Shown here in pieces: positions 37,372-48,039 of a stretch of DNA of 64,000 nt. Both the position numbers and the translations under genes were made by a program. Positions within the stretch are counted from its first letter, which is position 1. Each line of letters begins with the position of its first letter. Source of the DNA: Scleromitrula shiraiana (lineage: Eukaryota; Ascomycota; Leotiomycetes; Helotiales; Sclerotiniaceae); contig JABELC010000007.1 of NCBI GenBank assembly GCA_028455995.1, positions 1,240,001 through 1,304,000 of the forward strand. The letters run 5' to 3'. The notes beneath the pieces were generated by a model. That model had not been told where the DNA came from and ran no database searches. It was given only the letters and a program-made list of their open reading frames with translations.

Positions 37372-37509
37372 CACACAAATGGTTCACAGATTCACCTTTT
37401 TTTAACTACGGTGCGATACTTTCTAATAATAACAACAACAGCTTAATACCGGATATCTTCCCTGGAAAAAGAGACCATCAAGTCGACCTGGGCTAAGCAT
37501 CATATAAAA

Positions 37510-39622
37510 ATGGAGCCCGATGCAGGAAAGAGAGAGCGGGGAAATAGTATTACAACTGCTCCAGAGCGACCTACAAATAACGATGGTAGGGCTGTCCCTG
37601 AGCCTCAGGTAGAAGAGAGACAGCAAGACTCTGGAGAGATGAATAACCACGCCCCTCAAGGATATGATTTACAATCTTCCAACACTTTTAACAACTGCTC
37701 ACCGCCGACGAACCAAGGTCCTGGATTCCCTCGCTCCGAGTCTACAATCACACCAAACCAGGAGAATGGCAGTTGGCCGGGTAGGTTCACACAACCTGTA
37801 GCGAAGCCAGCTTTGGAGCCTCCGGTCACGAAAGTAACTTTAAGTGAGCTTGATGTAAACAAGATAGTACATAATCCCAAACTTCGACATGACATCAACT
37901 TCGATCCAGATCTTCATTTTAGGCCCAACCTTGATGGAGAAAAAGGCCGAAAGAAGACACAGAAGGCCAACAATTTCTGGGACACGATGCGCTCACAACT
38001 TCAGAGATATCTAACCGACCGAGAAGGATTTGAAAGGGAATTGGGAGATGTGGAATGGTGTCTTCCGGCGACATTGAAAGCTATTAGGGGGATTTTGGAA
38101 ACTTTGGTTCCCCAGCGCGATCGATCTTCAGTGGAGGAGACCTTCAATGTCGATTTACTTATGCAACAATTCCGAAAAGGTGTTGCCGATTTAGGAAAGC
38201 TTGCATTATGGCTTTCGCAGCTTTTGAAATGCCATTGCGCCCCAATGAGAGATTCCTGGGTTGATGAAATGGTGGTTCAATTAAGTAATGGCGATAGAAC
38301 TTGGGACGTTGCCTTGTTAGTCTCTGGAATGCGAAATTTGCTTGCCGTACTAGAAGCTATGAAACTTGTAAGTATTGTACTCTGATCTACCTTCTCAAAT
38401 CTAATATTGGATCTAGGATGTTGCGAACCATCAAATTCGATGCCTGCGTCCACTACTCATTGAGGATACAGTTCAATTTGAACAAAAGTTTTTCGTGAGG
38501 AGAATGGCAATGGGTAGGATAGATTATGCTTCAGCACACGAATGGTTCATGAGAGCAGGAAGTTTACCAGATATTGTACCTCTCAGTGGCTCGACACACT
38601 CACAAGGAAACACGTGGGATTTTATGAAAGGACTCGTAAACCTCACATTACCATCTAGAGCCTCTGAACCAGCTCCGCAAACATTTTCATATGACGAGGA
38701 ACGTTTGGTCAAGCTTCGCTCGGATATGTTGGACTTAATTAATCTCGAAATATGCATGCACCTGTACCGTAAACTTGAAACAACATGTAGATTGAACGAG
38801 TCGAGGTCGGGGACAAGAGATGATACACCTGTCGCTTCTTCTTATATCTCATCTCCTGCTGATGAAGGCGTTCTCTCTGCGCCTACGGTACCTTCAGAAA
38901 ATGATTTCACTGCCAAGCGGAAGCACAACCATTTGGCCCAGGAAAGAGGACATTTTACAAGAGAATTGTCGGGTCGACAAGTATGGGTACCTAATCTTGA
39001 AGATGAGACGATGGAATCAGCGACTTCAAGCCCACGATCATCACCTTCTACGACGGCATCTACCCCGGAAACATATCCACCTACACCACTATATCTATCC
39101 ATTCAAAACTCAGATTCCTCATCACAAGTTCGTTCCTCGCTACAGGCACTACTTGCTTCCTCGTCTTCTCACGATAGATGGACATCTCTCTCATCAAATA
39201 TTGCTCTCCAAATACTACGCTCGACCCCAACCCCTATGACTCGTCTTCCTGCATTCGAATCGCATCTCTCATTTCATCTATCCAATTCGCGATCGAAATT
39301 ATATCTTGAAGCAGAAGAGCGTGTTTTGGCTAAGCTCTTTCCGGAAATACAAAAATTGGTCGAAAAATATACACCACTCACGAGTTTACAAATTTTCGAT
39401 GCGGCTACTTCACCCAAACCTGTTACTGGAGTTGTCGATGGAAGTCAACCATTAACTGGCCAAAAGGAAGAGATTTTGGAGGTTGCTACTCGAATCGCTC
39501 ATATCGGTATCTTACACTGGAGAGTTTGGGCTCCATTAGTATATGTCGCTGATGATATTTATACACCCGAGGAGGAAGTCGATACCCCGATGATGCAGGG
39601 TTACGATTCGACAAACGAGTAA
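37510..39622 (+). CDS. SOK1: SOK1/TCP11-family protein
   Basis: Yeast SOK1 suppresses loss of cAMP-dependent protein kinase, and TCP11 relatives act in cAMP signalling. The molecular activity is not established. Exons are 37510-38367 and 38417-39622, giving 687 residues. The first 100 residues are disordered (Pro/Asn/Glu-rich). The TCP11 domain starts near VNKIVHNPKLRHDINFDPDL and extends to the C-terminus, mostly helical, with a Ser/Pro-rich insert (about 420-480) in the middle. The 49-bp intron (donor GTAAGT, acceptor ATCTAG) is phase 0 and keeps the helix AMKL-DVANHQIRCLRP continuous. The far upstream region is long and pyrimidine-rich, and it carries a candidate upstream frame, so control at the leader is possible. 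Confidence 0.88.
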
Positions 39623-42589
39623 TCTTGAGAAGCCTAATATTGCGGTTGTTTAGCATCATAATTTTAGTGCGTTCGAGGGCAGATTCAAGCCAAGAAGGCC
39701 TAGTTGAGGATTAGCCGAAGCTAACAATTGGAGGCTTCGGATACGTTATGGCGACACATCTTATTTGAAAGGAGTAATATCTCCAAGGTTGACCAGAGAG
39801 AGTTGGTCTGCAACAAGCTATGTTGCGTTGAGTCCGCCTTTAAAACATTTCCTTTGTTGGCCTAATCATTTACATATCGGAATTGACAAGGCAGGGGAGA
39901 AAGGGGTCGGTTTTGGTCTTGCATACCAGAGTTTTTCCTCAAAAATGTTTTATCTTTTTTTTCTTCTTCTTTCTTCTCCTATCTGATACCCAGCGTCTGT
40001 CGTTTCCGCTTTACATTCATCTATCACCAATATCACTTGTATATCATTTGGCGAACACTTCATTCATTGGGCTGGCGTGTTATTGTTTCACCCTCGCGGA
40101 ACTTGGGTGGGTTGGTGGCTATCGGTTGGGAGAGGCATTGATGTTATAAATGGTCTTTCTCTCAACTTTAGAAGCCTTGTTTTTGGAGTATGTGTTTTTT
40201 TGTTGCTGTTACTGCAATTTAGGTTTAGGTTTTGGTTTGGCTTTGGGTTTATTACTAGTGGCAAACACATGGGTATATGCTATGGTTATTTTTCTGTTCT
40301 CCTCTCCTTCGGAAAAGGGAGGGTATTGTTCTCTTTGTGAGCGCGGTTGGATAAGGATTGGGATTAGGATTGAATCATGCACAATGGTAGAATTTTTTAG
40401 ACTTCCTGGAAGTAGGCTGGCTATTAATGTTTTGGTTTGTGTTGGGATGGAGGGGAGGGAGGGGTTGTATATATGGCGGGGGTTGGTTGGGTATTAGGCA
40501 GTCAGTTAGCCAATTAGTTAAGCTATAAGTCCGCAGATTGGTAGTCGGTTGGGATGAATCGAATCGAAATGAAATGAATTTATTTGAAATAATTGATGTA
40601 TGCGTATCTGTGTTTTGTGAATTGTGAAGTGTGATACTTATAAGTTGGATAGATTGTTTATGTGCATTGTATTTGCTTAAATCCCTTTACTCCCTTCCTA
40701 CTGTAGATGGAACGAAGAGTAGGATAAAAGGGGAAGTAGTAGGGGAGTAGATGTGTAGAAATTACTCTCTAACTACGACTCGGAGGATGAGAGTGAGAGT
40801 GAAAGTGAGATTGAGATTGATTCTTTATAATTGATTGATTGATTGTCCTTGGAGACTTTAGGTTCTGTACGATCATTTCATGTTTTGTTAATTATGTTTT
40901 TTTTCTTTTCTTTTTCGAGGATTCTGTAGATCTGGATTAGATCTGGATCTAGATTAGATTAGGCTGTGGGATTTCATGCTGGCTACTAGGTGTATGTTAA
41001 GCTGAATGAATAGAATTGTATTAGAGATATTATGAGTAAGTGTTAAAGACTAGAGTTGCCAGTGATGAATGGGTGCGTAGGAGATATGCTGATATAAGAT
41101 CATATCAGGAACATATTAATTGGTTGGATTGAAATAATGTATGTATGTATGTTTGTATGTATGTATATGTATTATTGAATCTAAAATATTTTACATCGAT
41201 AACCAGAACGAAAGTAGGAAGGACAGTATACCTTTAAGACGAGAACATTCGATTCTTTATATGTTTGTATTTTGAAGAGACTCGTTGGTTTGTTCTTCTT
41301 GATGAGTATTGTGTTTCTGTAATTTAGAGATTCATGGGTTTGTTTGTTTGTTTGTTCGTGTGATGTAGAATTAGATCATCTAGATGGTTCTCGAGGGTTG
41401 ATTGTTAATACAGCGAAGTTGTTTTCCAAACTCGAGAATACAAAGTGTAGACAGGAACTTGATTTAAATTTGGTTCTCAAATACTAGAATATAGGTGATT
41501 AAAATAAGTGAAATATTTACTTAGATATATAGACCGAAGTATCTATTCTCTACCAACCAGCATAGTTGGTTCCAAATACACCATCAGTGAATAACTATCA
41601 ATATTGGAGATAATCATCTAATACCCAACAGGATAAAATATCCAAATCCCCTCGATTTAATCAAACCAGCAACCATATACACACCTCCAGACCCTCAACC
41701 TATAGTCCATCAACCCCCTCAACCTCAATCCAGGAAGCTCAGATGAGGCGATTCAATACATGCTACCCATTCCACTGTTAATATATCGAGTACTGCACCT
41801 ACTCCTAATGAATCTAGAGATAACCGTAGATAGCATTTTCTTATTCACTCAAGGATAACTCCCACTGTCGATAACTGCTACTATTGCCATTTATAGTAAC
41901 TGTCGATCATTATTGTTGTTGTTGTCTTTTTTTACGGATAGATACTCGTCTTCTTTATACTCAGTCTTGTTGTTACAAGAAGAGACGGCTAGAGGAATTA
42001 GGCTTTCGCTGCTATGTCGCGTCACCTGTCGACCAGACCATGTTGCTTCGCGTCTTGCGGGTTTGCTGTTGTTGATGATGCGGTTGATACGTGTTGAGTA
42101 GCTGTTTTATGTGTTGGGGTTATATTTGGATGGATTAGCGTGGTGTTGGATGTTAGTGGTGTGTATTTTAGAGGAGAACTAATTGGGGAAGTGGAGTAGA
42201 GTAACTGTTATATGTGAATAGGTTTTGATATATTGATTTACAAATATGTTTGAACCGTGTAGGATAGCTATTCTAGAGCAAGAAAGGCGTGATAGTGAGA
42301 TTCTTCACTTGGATATCATATTGGAATAACAACATCTGTGTAAGAAGACATCACAATAATAGGACACTCCAGAAGACTCGTCCGGCAGAGGATTTTATAA
42401 TATTCACAATTTTCTGCCCCACTTGGAACATTAAAAGCAATGAATAAGATCACTTGAGAGATACCAATTGCAGTTGGAAGTAGCATTTAAAATACTTAAC
42501 CTATTCCATCTTATAAACTCCAGACCCAGGGTATCATTAATCCACAAAAACTCCATAAGCATGCCTCTCTCTCCTTCAATTTCCTTCCC
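39623..42589. other. 3-kb region without recognised genes
   Basis: Between the SOK1-like stop and the TAF13 stop (convergent). It includes T-rich and G/T-rich sequence after the SOK1-like gene, GAGAGTGA-type short repeats near 40788-40830, and a GTAT repeat at 41138-41172. Short frames have no recognisable content. Confidence 0.45.
41138..41172 (+). repeat. GTAT tetranucleotide repeat
   Basis: Imperfect run of GTAT units with one GTTT variant. Confidence 0.85.
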
Positions 42590-43075
42590 TCACTTCCCAC
42601 CCCTCATCGCATCCACATCATCATCCTCCGCCCCCAAAGTCTCCACCGCGACCTTCCCCGACGACTTAGCAATCTTATCATCGGTAGCATCAAACGTCTT
42701 CTTCGCCTCATCAATCTCATTTTTCTTCGCAAAGATCTCCTCGATCTTGCCCAGATAAGTAGGATTCTTGCGACAAGCAAACTTAATATCATCCAGTTTG
42801 ACCTTTTGACGTCCTGCTGCATGGGCGGCGCGAGCGGCTTCGAAACACATCTCCACGATAAAGTCGGTGGTTATTGTGTCGAGGGTTTTGATGGTTGTGT
42901 CCAGGGAATCGAGGGAGTCGCCGTGGGCGAAGAGGAATTGTCGCACTATGGGGTACGAATTAGCTTGGGTTTCTAGGTAGATTAGGAGACGAAAGGTAAT
43001 TGATAACTTACTCTCTGCATCAGTGAAGTTTTGTTGCCCCCGATTTCTTCCTGCTCTGGCGCGTGGTTCGGACAT
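42590..43075 (-). CDS. TAF13: TFIID subunit 13 (TAF13)
   Basis: A histone-fold subunit of TFIID that pairs with TAF11 in RNA polymerase II initiation. Minus-strand exons are 43075-43012 and 42945-42590, giving 139 residues. The 66-bp intron is phase 1, and removing it gives FTDAEMRQFLFAHGDS, the expected start of the histone fold. The fold runs to about residue 105 (TTDFIVEMCFEAARAA, GRQKVKLDDIKFACRKNP), followed by a Lys/Asp-rich tail. Reading through the intron would insert a foreign segment. The gene is divergent from the Kish gene, with 398 bp between the starts. Confidence 0.94.
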   Translation of the reverse strand: MSEPRARAGRNRGQQNFTDAESKLSITFRLLIYLETQANSYPIVRQFLFAHGDSLDSLDTTIKTLDTITTDFIVEMCFEAARAAHAAGRQKVKLDDIKFACRKNPTYLGKIEEIFAKKNEIDEAKKTFDATDDKIAKSSGKVAVETLGAEDDDVDAMRGGK

Positions 43076-43473
43076 ATTGTCAGGTTCTGTTGCTTGCCAT
43101 CAGTATCAATGAGAGAACATGAGTTGTAAAATATACCTAAATCGGAGAAATTATTTCCGTGTTTGATTTGTAAACACCGAAAGAATTGATCCCAATAATG
43201 TTGCTCTGATAAGCTTTCTCCCAAGGGTTTTCTGTCAGATATTCCCAAATAAGTGTTTCTCTAGATATCTCGCGTGCTTGGAAATGCCAATATCGTAGAG
43301 GTTGCAGATATAGCTGAGTTGAGGTGTAGTTCTACTGTATTATTAGTGATGTTTCGGATGATCGGTGCTAAGGGTTTCTCCGGAGGCCGGCTACCAGCTC
43401 AAGTACATGTGAAAGGTAAATCTGTTTTGATAACTTACATTAGGAGCCATCTTTTGAATTTTCTGTATCAACA
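43076..43473. promoter_or_regulatory. divergent promoter region (TAF13 / Kish)
   Basis: A 398-bp stretch between two gene starts. It must contain both leaders and promoters. No distinct site is recognised. Confidence 0.4.
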
Positions 43474-43875
43474 ATGGTAAGTTATTAAATACCTCTAGAT
43501 GGATTATGCGCGAATACTACTAGTGTGGAAATCTAACGTCTGAATTATAGTCCGCCCTCTTCAATTTCCAATCAGCACTGCTGGTGCTTCTCCTCCTCAT
43601 ATGTACGAGCGCATACGCACATCAGCTATTTCCTGGTATTATGGATAGGAATAAGGAAGGGTAGGATCATCTCTATACTTATAAAAGCTTGGAATGGGAA
43701 CTAATGAATGGGTTAGGACTTTCACAGGCATATTCTGGAAGTGTGCGAGGATTGGTGAACGATTAAGTCCTTACATTAGTGTTTGTTGTGTTATTATGGC
43801 TGTGAGTTATGGTAGAAGAGCTATGTACTCGCGGGACACTAATGCGTATAGGTTTCTCTATTCATTGGCAACTAA
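43474..43875 (+). CDS. KISH: Kish (TMEM167-type) Golgi membrane protein
   Basis: A small two-pass membrane protein of the secretory pathway, conserved from yeasts to animals. The gene is only visible after splicing: exons 43474-43476 (just ATG), 43551-43660, 43717-43801 and 43852-43875, giving 73 residues. The product reads [13 protein letters not shown]..., [22 protein letters not shown], then a hydrophobic end VSLFIGN, which matches the family along its whole length. Hydrophobic segments are about 9-24 and 57-72. Donors are GTAAGT, GTAGGA and GTGAGT. CTAAT branch sites precede the second and third acceptors. The third intron is needed to reach the normal C-terminus, since reading through adds about 60 unrelated residues. 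The acceptor at 43716 is chosen over a later CAG because it keeps frame. Confidence 0.92.
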
Positions 43876-44214
43876 GCGTTCGAGATGGGTTTGCATGGCG
43901 TTTGGGGTGGAGGATTTGATATCAGGGAGTGTGGCTTGGCTGTATACAGGGAATTTAGGACACGAAGGAACGGATGTGAATGTCTACTAGAAGACAGCAT
44001 TAAGGTCGTCATAATTATTAAACTGTACACATAATCGAACACGTTATGGACATCCCATTCAGACAGCCTTCTGTCTTGAAAAACTCCTTTGAGCTTGACT
44101 CCATATTCCCAACGAACCACTCATCCGAACGCCATCGCTAATTTCAACCCAAATGCTACAAATTAATATACAGACCATTCGGGATGGACAGATGGTACAA
44201 CCTGGCCCTTCTCA
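43876..44214. other. convergent intergenic region
   Basis: 3' flanks of the Kish gene and the unknown protein. Nothing is recognised. Confidence 0.45.
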
Positions 44215-45084
44215 TTACGACCTCAATGAACTCCGAGTACTCATGGTATCAATTGTCTCATTGTCCCCCCAAATATCCCTACTCTCCTGCTCCACAGATC
44301 TCATAGCCATAGCCACTTCTTCCAGCTTAGCCACCACATCCAAAACTCCTTCGTTAACTCTTTGGAAGTATTTATCATTTGCTTCTCTTCTTTTTCTCGC
44401 CAACACAATATCCGCCTTTGTATCGTCCTCCAATCTACTCCCCATCTTCGCATCTCCATCCCCACCACTACTTCCCTCCTTTCCAGTGCTGGGAACCGTA
44501 CTCCTAGCCCCATCTGTTGCAGTTGTAACAGTCATACCAGGTCCATCCAGCGCACTTTTTCCTTCACTGCCCAATCCTAGATCCCTCTTTCCATCATCCA
44601 CTACATCATCTGCCTCGCTCCTAGCCCACGCTTGAGCCAATAAGATTTGCGCTTTCCGTAATTCATCCAGAGCTCTAGTATGTTCGGGTCCAAATGCATG
44701 CGAAGCATTCACCGCGCTCAGCTCTACTTCCTCCAGTGTACTCTGCATTTCCGCCCACAGTGCATCTGTTCTCGCAGCTTGTTTCTGTCCTTCTGAGGGA
44801 TGCTGTGTACGGGGCATGGGAGGGCGAGGAAGTGAGGATAATGGAGTGCTATCGGAAAGGCCATCGAGATTCGTTCGCAGGGGAAATCTTTGGGATGGTT
44901 GACGAAGAAGGGGACTTCTAGGCATTGCAGTAGTAGTGTTTAGAGATGATGATTGAGTTTGGACAGGAGTAAGAGCATTTGATAAAGATATATGGGATGC
45001 ATTTTGAGAAGGCGGGCCAAGAAAAAGAGAAGGTGGAGGTTCACGTAAATGTTTTGGCTTGGCTTTGGATGACTGTGCCGCCAT
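44215..45084 (-). CDS. unknown protein with coiled-coil-like core (289 aa)
   Basis: Not recognised. The start is placed at ATG 45084 (MAAQSSKAKPKHL); the open frame extends 18 bases further but without an ATG. Residues 1-95 are Pro/Ser-rich and disordered. A helical core follows (about 100-160: DALWAEMQSTLEEVELSAV, then HTRALDELRKAQILLAQAWA). A Gly/Ser/Asp linker leads to a second charged helix (about 225-275: VLARKRREANDKYFQRV and on). Heptad-like spacing in both helices suggests coiled coils or a small helical bundle. It is divergent from RPS23, with 396 bp between starts. Confidence 0.7.
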   Translation of the reverse strand: MAAQSSKAKPKHLREPPPSLFLGPPSQNASHISLSNALTPVQTQSSSLNTTTAMPRSPLLRQPSQRFPLRTNLDGLSDSTPLSSLPRPPMPRTQHPSEGQKQAARTDALWAEMQSTLEEVELSAVNASHAFGPEHTRALDELRKAQILLAQAWARSEADDVVDDGKRDLGLGSEGKSALDGPGMTVTTATDGARSTVPSTGKEGSSGGDGDAKMGSRLEDDTKADIVLARKRREANDKYFQRVNEGVLDVVAKLEEVAMAMRSVEQESRDIWGDNETIDTMSTRSSLRS

Positions 45085-45480
45085 TTTGATATTTTGGTAC
45101 AAGAGAAGAATGTAAATGTTCAGGATAAGACTTGGGAGCTTATCGGAACTTCGACCACCGATATGGATACAAAATTGTACTTAATGATGGAGCATGTTTA
45201 AATCTTTATTATGAGGCAACAATTTTTAAAAACAATAATAAAATCAGGCATTAAATTTTGGCGCAGCTAAGCGAGTTTTAGCTCGACGGTCACCGCACCA
45301 TCTCAGTATTTCGAAAAAAATCCACTACTCTTGAATTTCGACTTTTGTAACGACAAATCGACAACTACATCACCCATCAATTTCCCGTTATCGCCATAAA
45401 CCGGTACATACTCAATCCCTCTCAGACAAATCTGCTGAGATCTTCAAATCTTTCAAAAAGCTAATTCAAAACCAGCAATC
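45085..45480. promoter_or_regulatory. divergent promoter region (unknown protein / RPS23)
   Basis: A 396-bp region between two starts. It includes a short inverted pair AGCTAA/TTAGCT around 45266-45284 and a CT-rich leader before the RPS23 ATG. The ribosomal gene is presumably strongly transcribed, so the neighbour may share chromatin or promoter activity. Confidence 0.4.
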
Positions 45481-46055
45481 ATGGGTAAAGGAAAGCCTCG
45501 TGGTCTCAACGCCGCCCGCAAACTTCAAAACCACCGTCGCGAGCAAAGATGGGCCGATTTATCCTACAAGAAGCGTGCCTTGGGTACCGCTTTCAAATCC
45601 TCGCCATTCGGAGGTTCTTCTCACGCCAAGGGTATCGTTCTTGAGAAGGTTGGTGTAGAGGCAAAGCAACCTAACTCTGCCATCCGAAAGTGTGTCAGAG
45701 TCCAGTTGATTAAGAACGGAAAGAAGGTCACTGCTTTCGGTATGTGGAATTTTGATTATAAGAGAACAATTGAGAATTGGCGGATAGAGAAACCATTCAG
45801 AATTTGGGCCAGTGGATGAATGGATATAATTGAATATTTAGGAATGATACCGTTAAACTAACAATATGTACCATAGTTCCTAACGATGGTTGTCTTAACT
45901 TCGTCGACGAGAACGACGAAGTCCTCCTCGCTGGTTTCGGTCGTAAGGGTAAGGCCAAGGGAGATATTCCCGGTGTGCGTTTCAAGGTCGTCAAGGTCTC
46001 TGGTGTTGGATTGTCCGCTTTGTGGAAGGAGAAGAAGGAGAAGCCAAGATCATAA
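45481..46055 (+). CDS. RPS23: 40S ribosomal protein S23 (uS12)
   Basis: A component of the decoding centre of the small ribosomal subunit. Exons are 45481-45739 and 45877-46055, giving 145 residues, the normal eukaryotic length. The sequence [15 protein letters not shown], the [14 protein letters not shown] loop and [16 protein letters not shown] are diagnostic. The decoding-site proline hydroxylated in many eukaryotes is the P in KQPNSA. The 137-bp intron (donor GTATGT, branch CTAAC, acceptor CATAG) is phase 1 and splits the Val codon before PNDG. Reading through would end in about 25 unrelated residues. The protein ends KEKPRS. Confidence 0.98.
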
Positions 46056-48039
46056 ACGAAAATTCAAATATACGAAATGCGTCTTGGGGGATATGGGGGA
46101 ATTTGGTGTTGTTTTGCCGTTGCATGAATGATGGCTAGGCTCAGAAATCTTTACATATAAAGGGCATAGTACTTTCATACCAGCAGATTGGGAATGAAAT
46201 ACCATTATTGATCACCAACAATATCTCTTTGGAAGACGTGTGATTATGAGGCAATTTCATGTGAACATACTTTCAATGGGGCTGGAACTTTGTCTCGGAA
46301 GTTTCAGCTCACAACTCATGTTCAATCCAGGAGTGGATTTAAGTTGGTGGCAAAGTTGCGATTCTTAACATACTTCAATACCCAGATTTTCTTACGAGGG
46401 GATATCAAGAACGCACTCATTATTAGTTCGAGGAGAACAACGAGAAGGTCAAGTTGAGCGATTAAGATACTCAAAAAAAGAAATCCCTTGTTGCCATTGT
46501 CTCACTATCTTGAAGCGTGATCATTCAAGTATCACCTCACTCCATTCCATCCATCGCCCCTAAGCGTATTAGTAATCTAAAAGGTTCCTATGTCTCTCGA
46601 TTCTTCTTTCCTTCTCGTCCACATGCTCCCTTCTCTCACGGGCACGATTTCAGTTCCTGTGCTGTTTATTCAATCCAGCCGTGATACCCCTGATTGAAAC
46701 CAACAGTATCGTTCTATGGATGAGGAAGAAAGAGACTTCATACCCAACCTGCTTCTAAACATAACACAAAAGGCCTTGAGATCTTCATTCCAAGCTTCCG
46801 TAGATATGGAGAAGGGGACTATATTTCCCACTCCCTTTTGTCTATCAGATTATATCGTACTATATCTGACCAAATGGATAGAAAAGACCACAAACCTCAA
46901 CCAGCCCCTAATCCTTCCTCATAGCATAATAAAACAATTCCAACAATCATTCATATGTTCACATGTTTACCATTGATATATCTATCTATCTATCTACCTA
47001 TCTATCTATCCGTCGATATCCAAACATCAATACTAACATCCTTACAACTAGCCCTCCCCCACCGAGCCCAAACCCTCAAGCCCCAAACCCAAACCCAATA
47101 CCAAGAAACAACCCGCATACATATTTTCCCACACCCACTCACCCACCTACCCACCCACCATCCAAACACAGCACAAAACCTCTATCTAAACAATACCCAT
47201 CAAATCATCAAAATCCACAGCCACCTCCACAACACCCAGTCTTCAATCTCGCACTCACTCTCGTTCATATCGAGTCAGTGACCCGCATCACCCAAGCCCT
47301 TTTTTCCAATTTTATTTTTATATTCAAGGCGTGAGGCGTAAACCTTATGTTGACGTACATATTTTAACATGACTGGGTTGTTTTCGCATGACTTGCATAT
47401 CCTAATGGTTAATCTCCGGCAGGGAGGGAGATTGATGATGTGGTTTGGGGTTTCTGGTTGCGAATGGATGGATGGGTGAAAGTAGGTTTATTCTCGGTTC
47501 GGGGTTTAGATTCGGGGGGGGGTTTCGAATGTTTGGGTCGTGCTGTGGTGGTGATAGCGATGGTAATGGGGTGTCGTATCGTATGTAAGTAAGGTTCATG
47601 TTTATGGGGAGTTTTACGTGATTGTTCCTTGCACCTTGGATATGAAGACTCGGCGGTGGAGTTTAGGTATGGATATGACGTTGCTGTTGCGACTTATTGA
47701 GATTCTGAATCTTCTTTCAGTTAATAAACAATTAGATTATAGATAAGACGACCAAATACATTTTAGTAATTAAATGTCTATTATAAACAATCAAAACTTG
47801 AATAACTCATTAATTATTAATTACTAATCCTAATAGGACATGATAGAATCCGAACCAGTATGTATGTAGACGAATATTGATAATGATATTGAGATATGAC
47901 TGAAGCGGATTTATATTTTTTATATGAAAGAACTGAACGACTACTCCAATCCAATGCATTCCTTCTCAATCTCCCCCAAAAACTTTCCCCAATAAGTGAT
48001 ACGAAATAGCCAAAGTGCTTAACGCCCATCCCATGCAGC
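46056..48039. other. convergent 2-kb region without genes, strand-asymmetric blocks
   Basis: From about 47040 to 47250 the + strand is rich in C and A and nearly free of G. From about 47400 to 47560 it is G-rich instead. C-tracts at 47067-47096 fit a quadruplex pattern on the minus strand. CTAT-type repeats lie at 46979-47015. Pro-rich frames here reflect composition only. Confidence 0.5.

Larger units (their letters stand above)
29606..37509. other. 7.9-kb region without recognised genes
   Basis: Between the SOG2 stop and the SOK1-like start. I find no frame longer than about 115 codons and none with a recognisable domain, nor a credible spliced gene. Contents include a TTTG repeat (31342-31362), a CATA repeat (35987-36088), long pyrimidine tracts (about 36210-36320 and 36460-36610) that may mark transcription starts of the SOK1-like gene, and an upstream frame with ATG at 37180. 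It could contain untranslated transcripts, which sequence alone cannot show. Confidence 0.5.

Noticed and set aside
43694..43990. 98-codon frame taken as a separate protein
   Set aside because: It contains Kish exon 3 read through the third intron. Its flanks are intron and 3' sequence.
46716..46976. ATG-started frame of 86 codons downstream of RPS23
   Set aside because: No recognisable motif and no splice-supported extension; it is of a length expected by chance in AT-rich DNA.
46963..47334. Pro/His/Asn-rich frame of 123 codons
   Set aside because: Reflects the G-free composition. No start context and no conserved segment.
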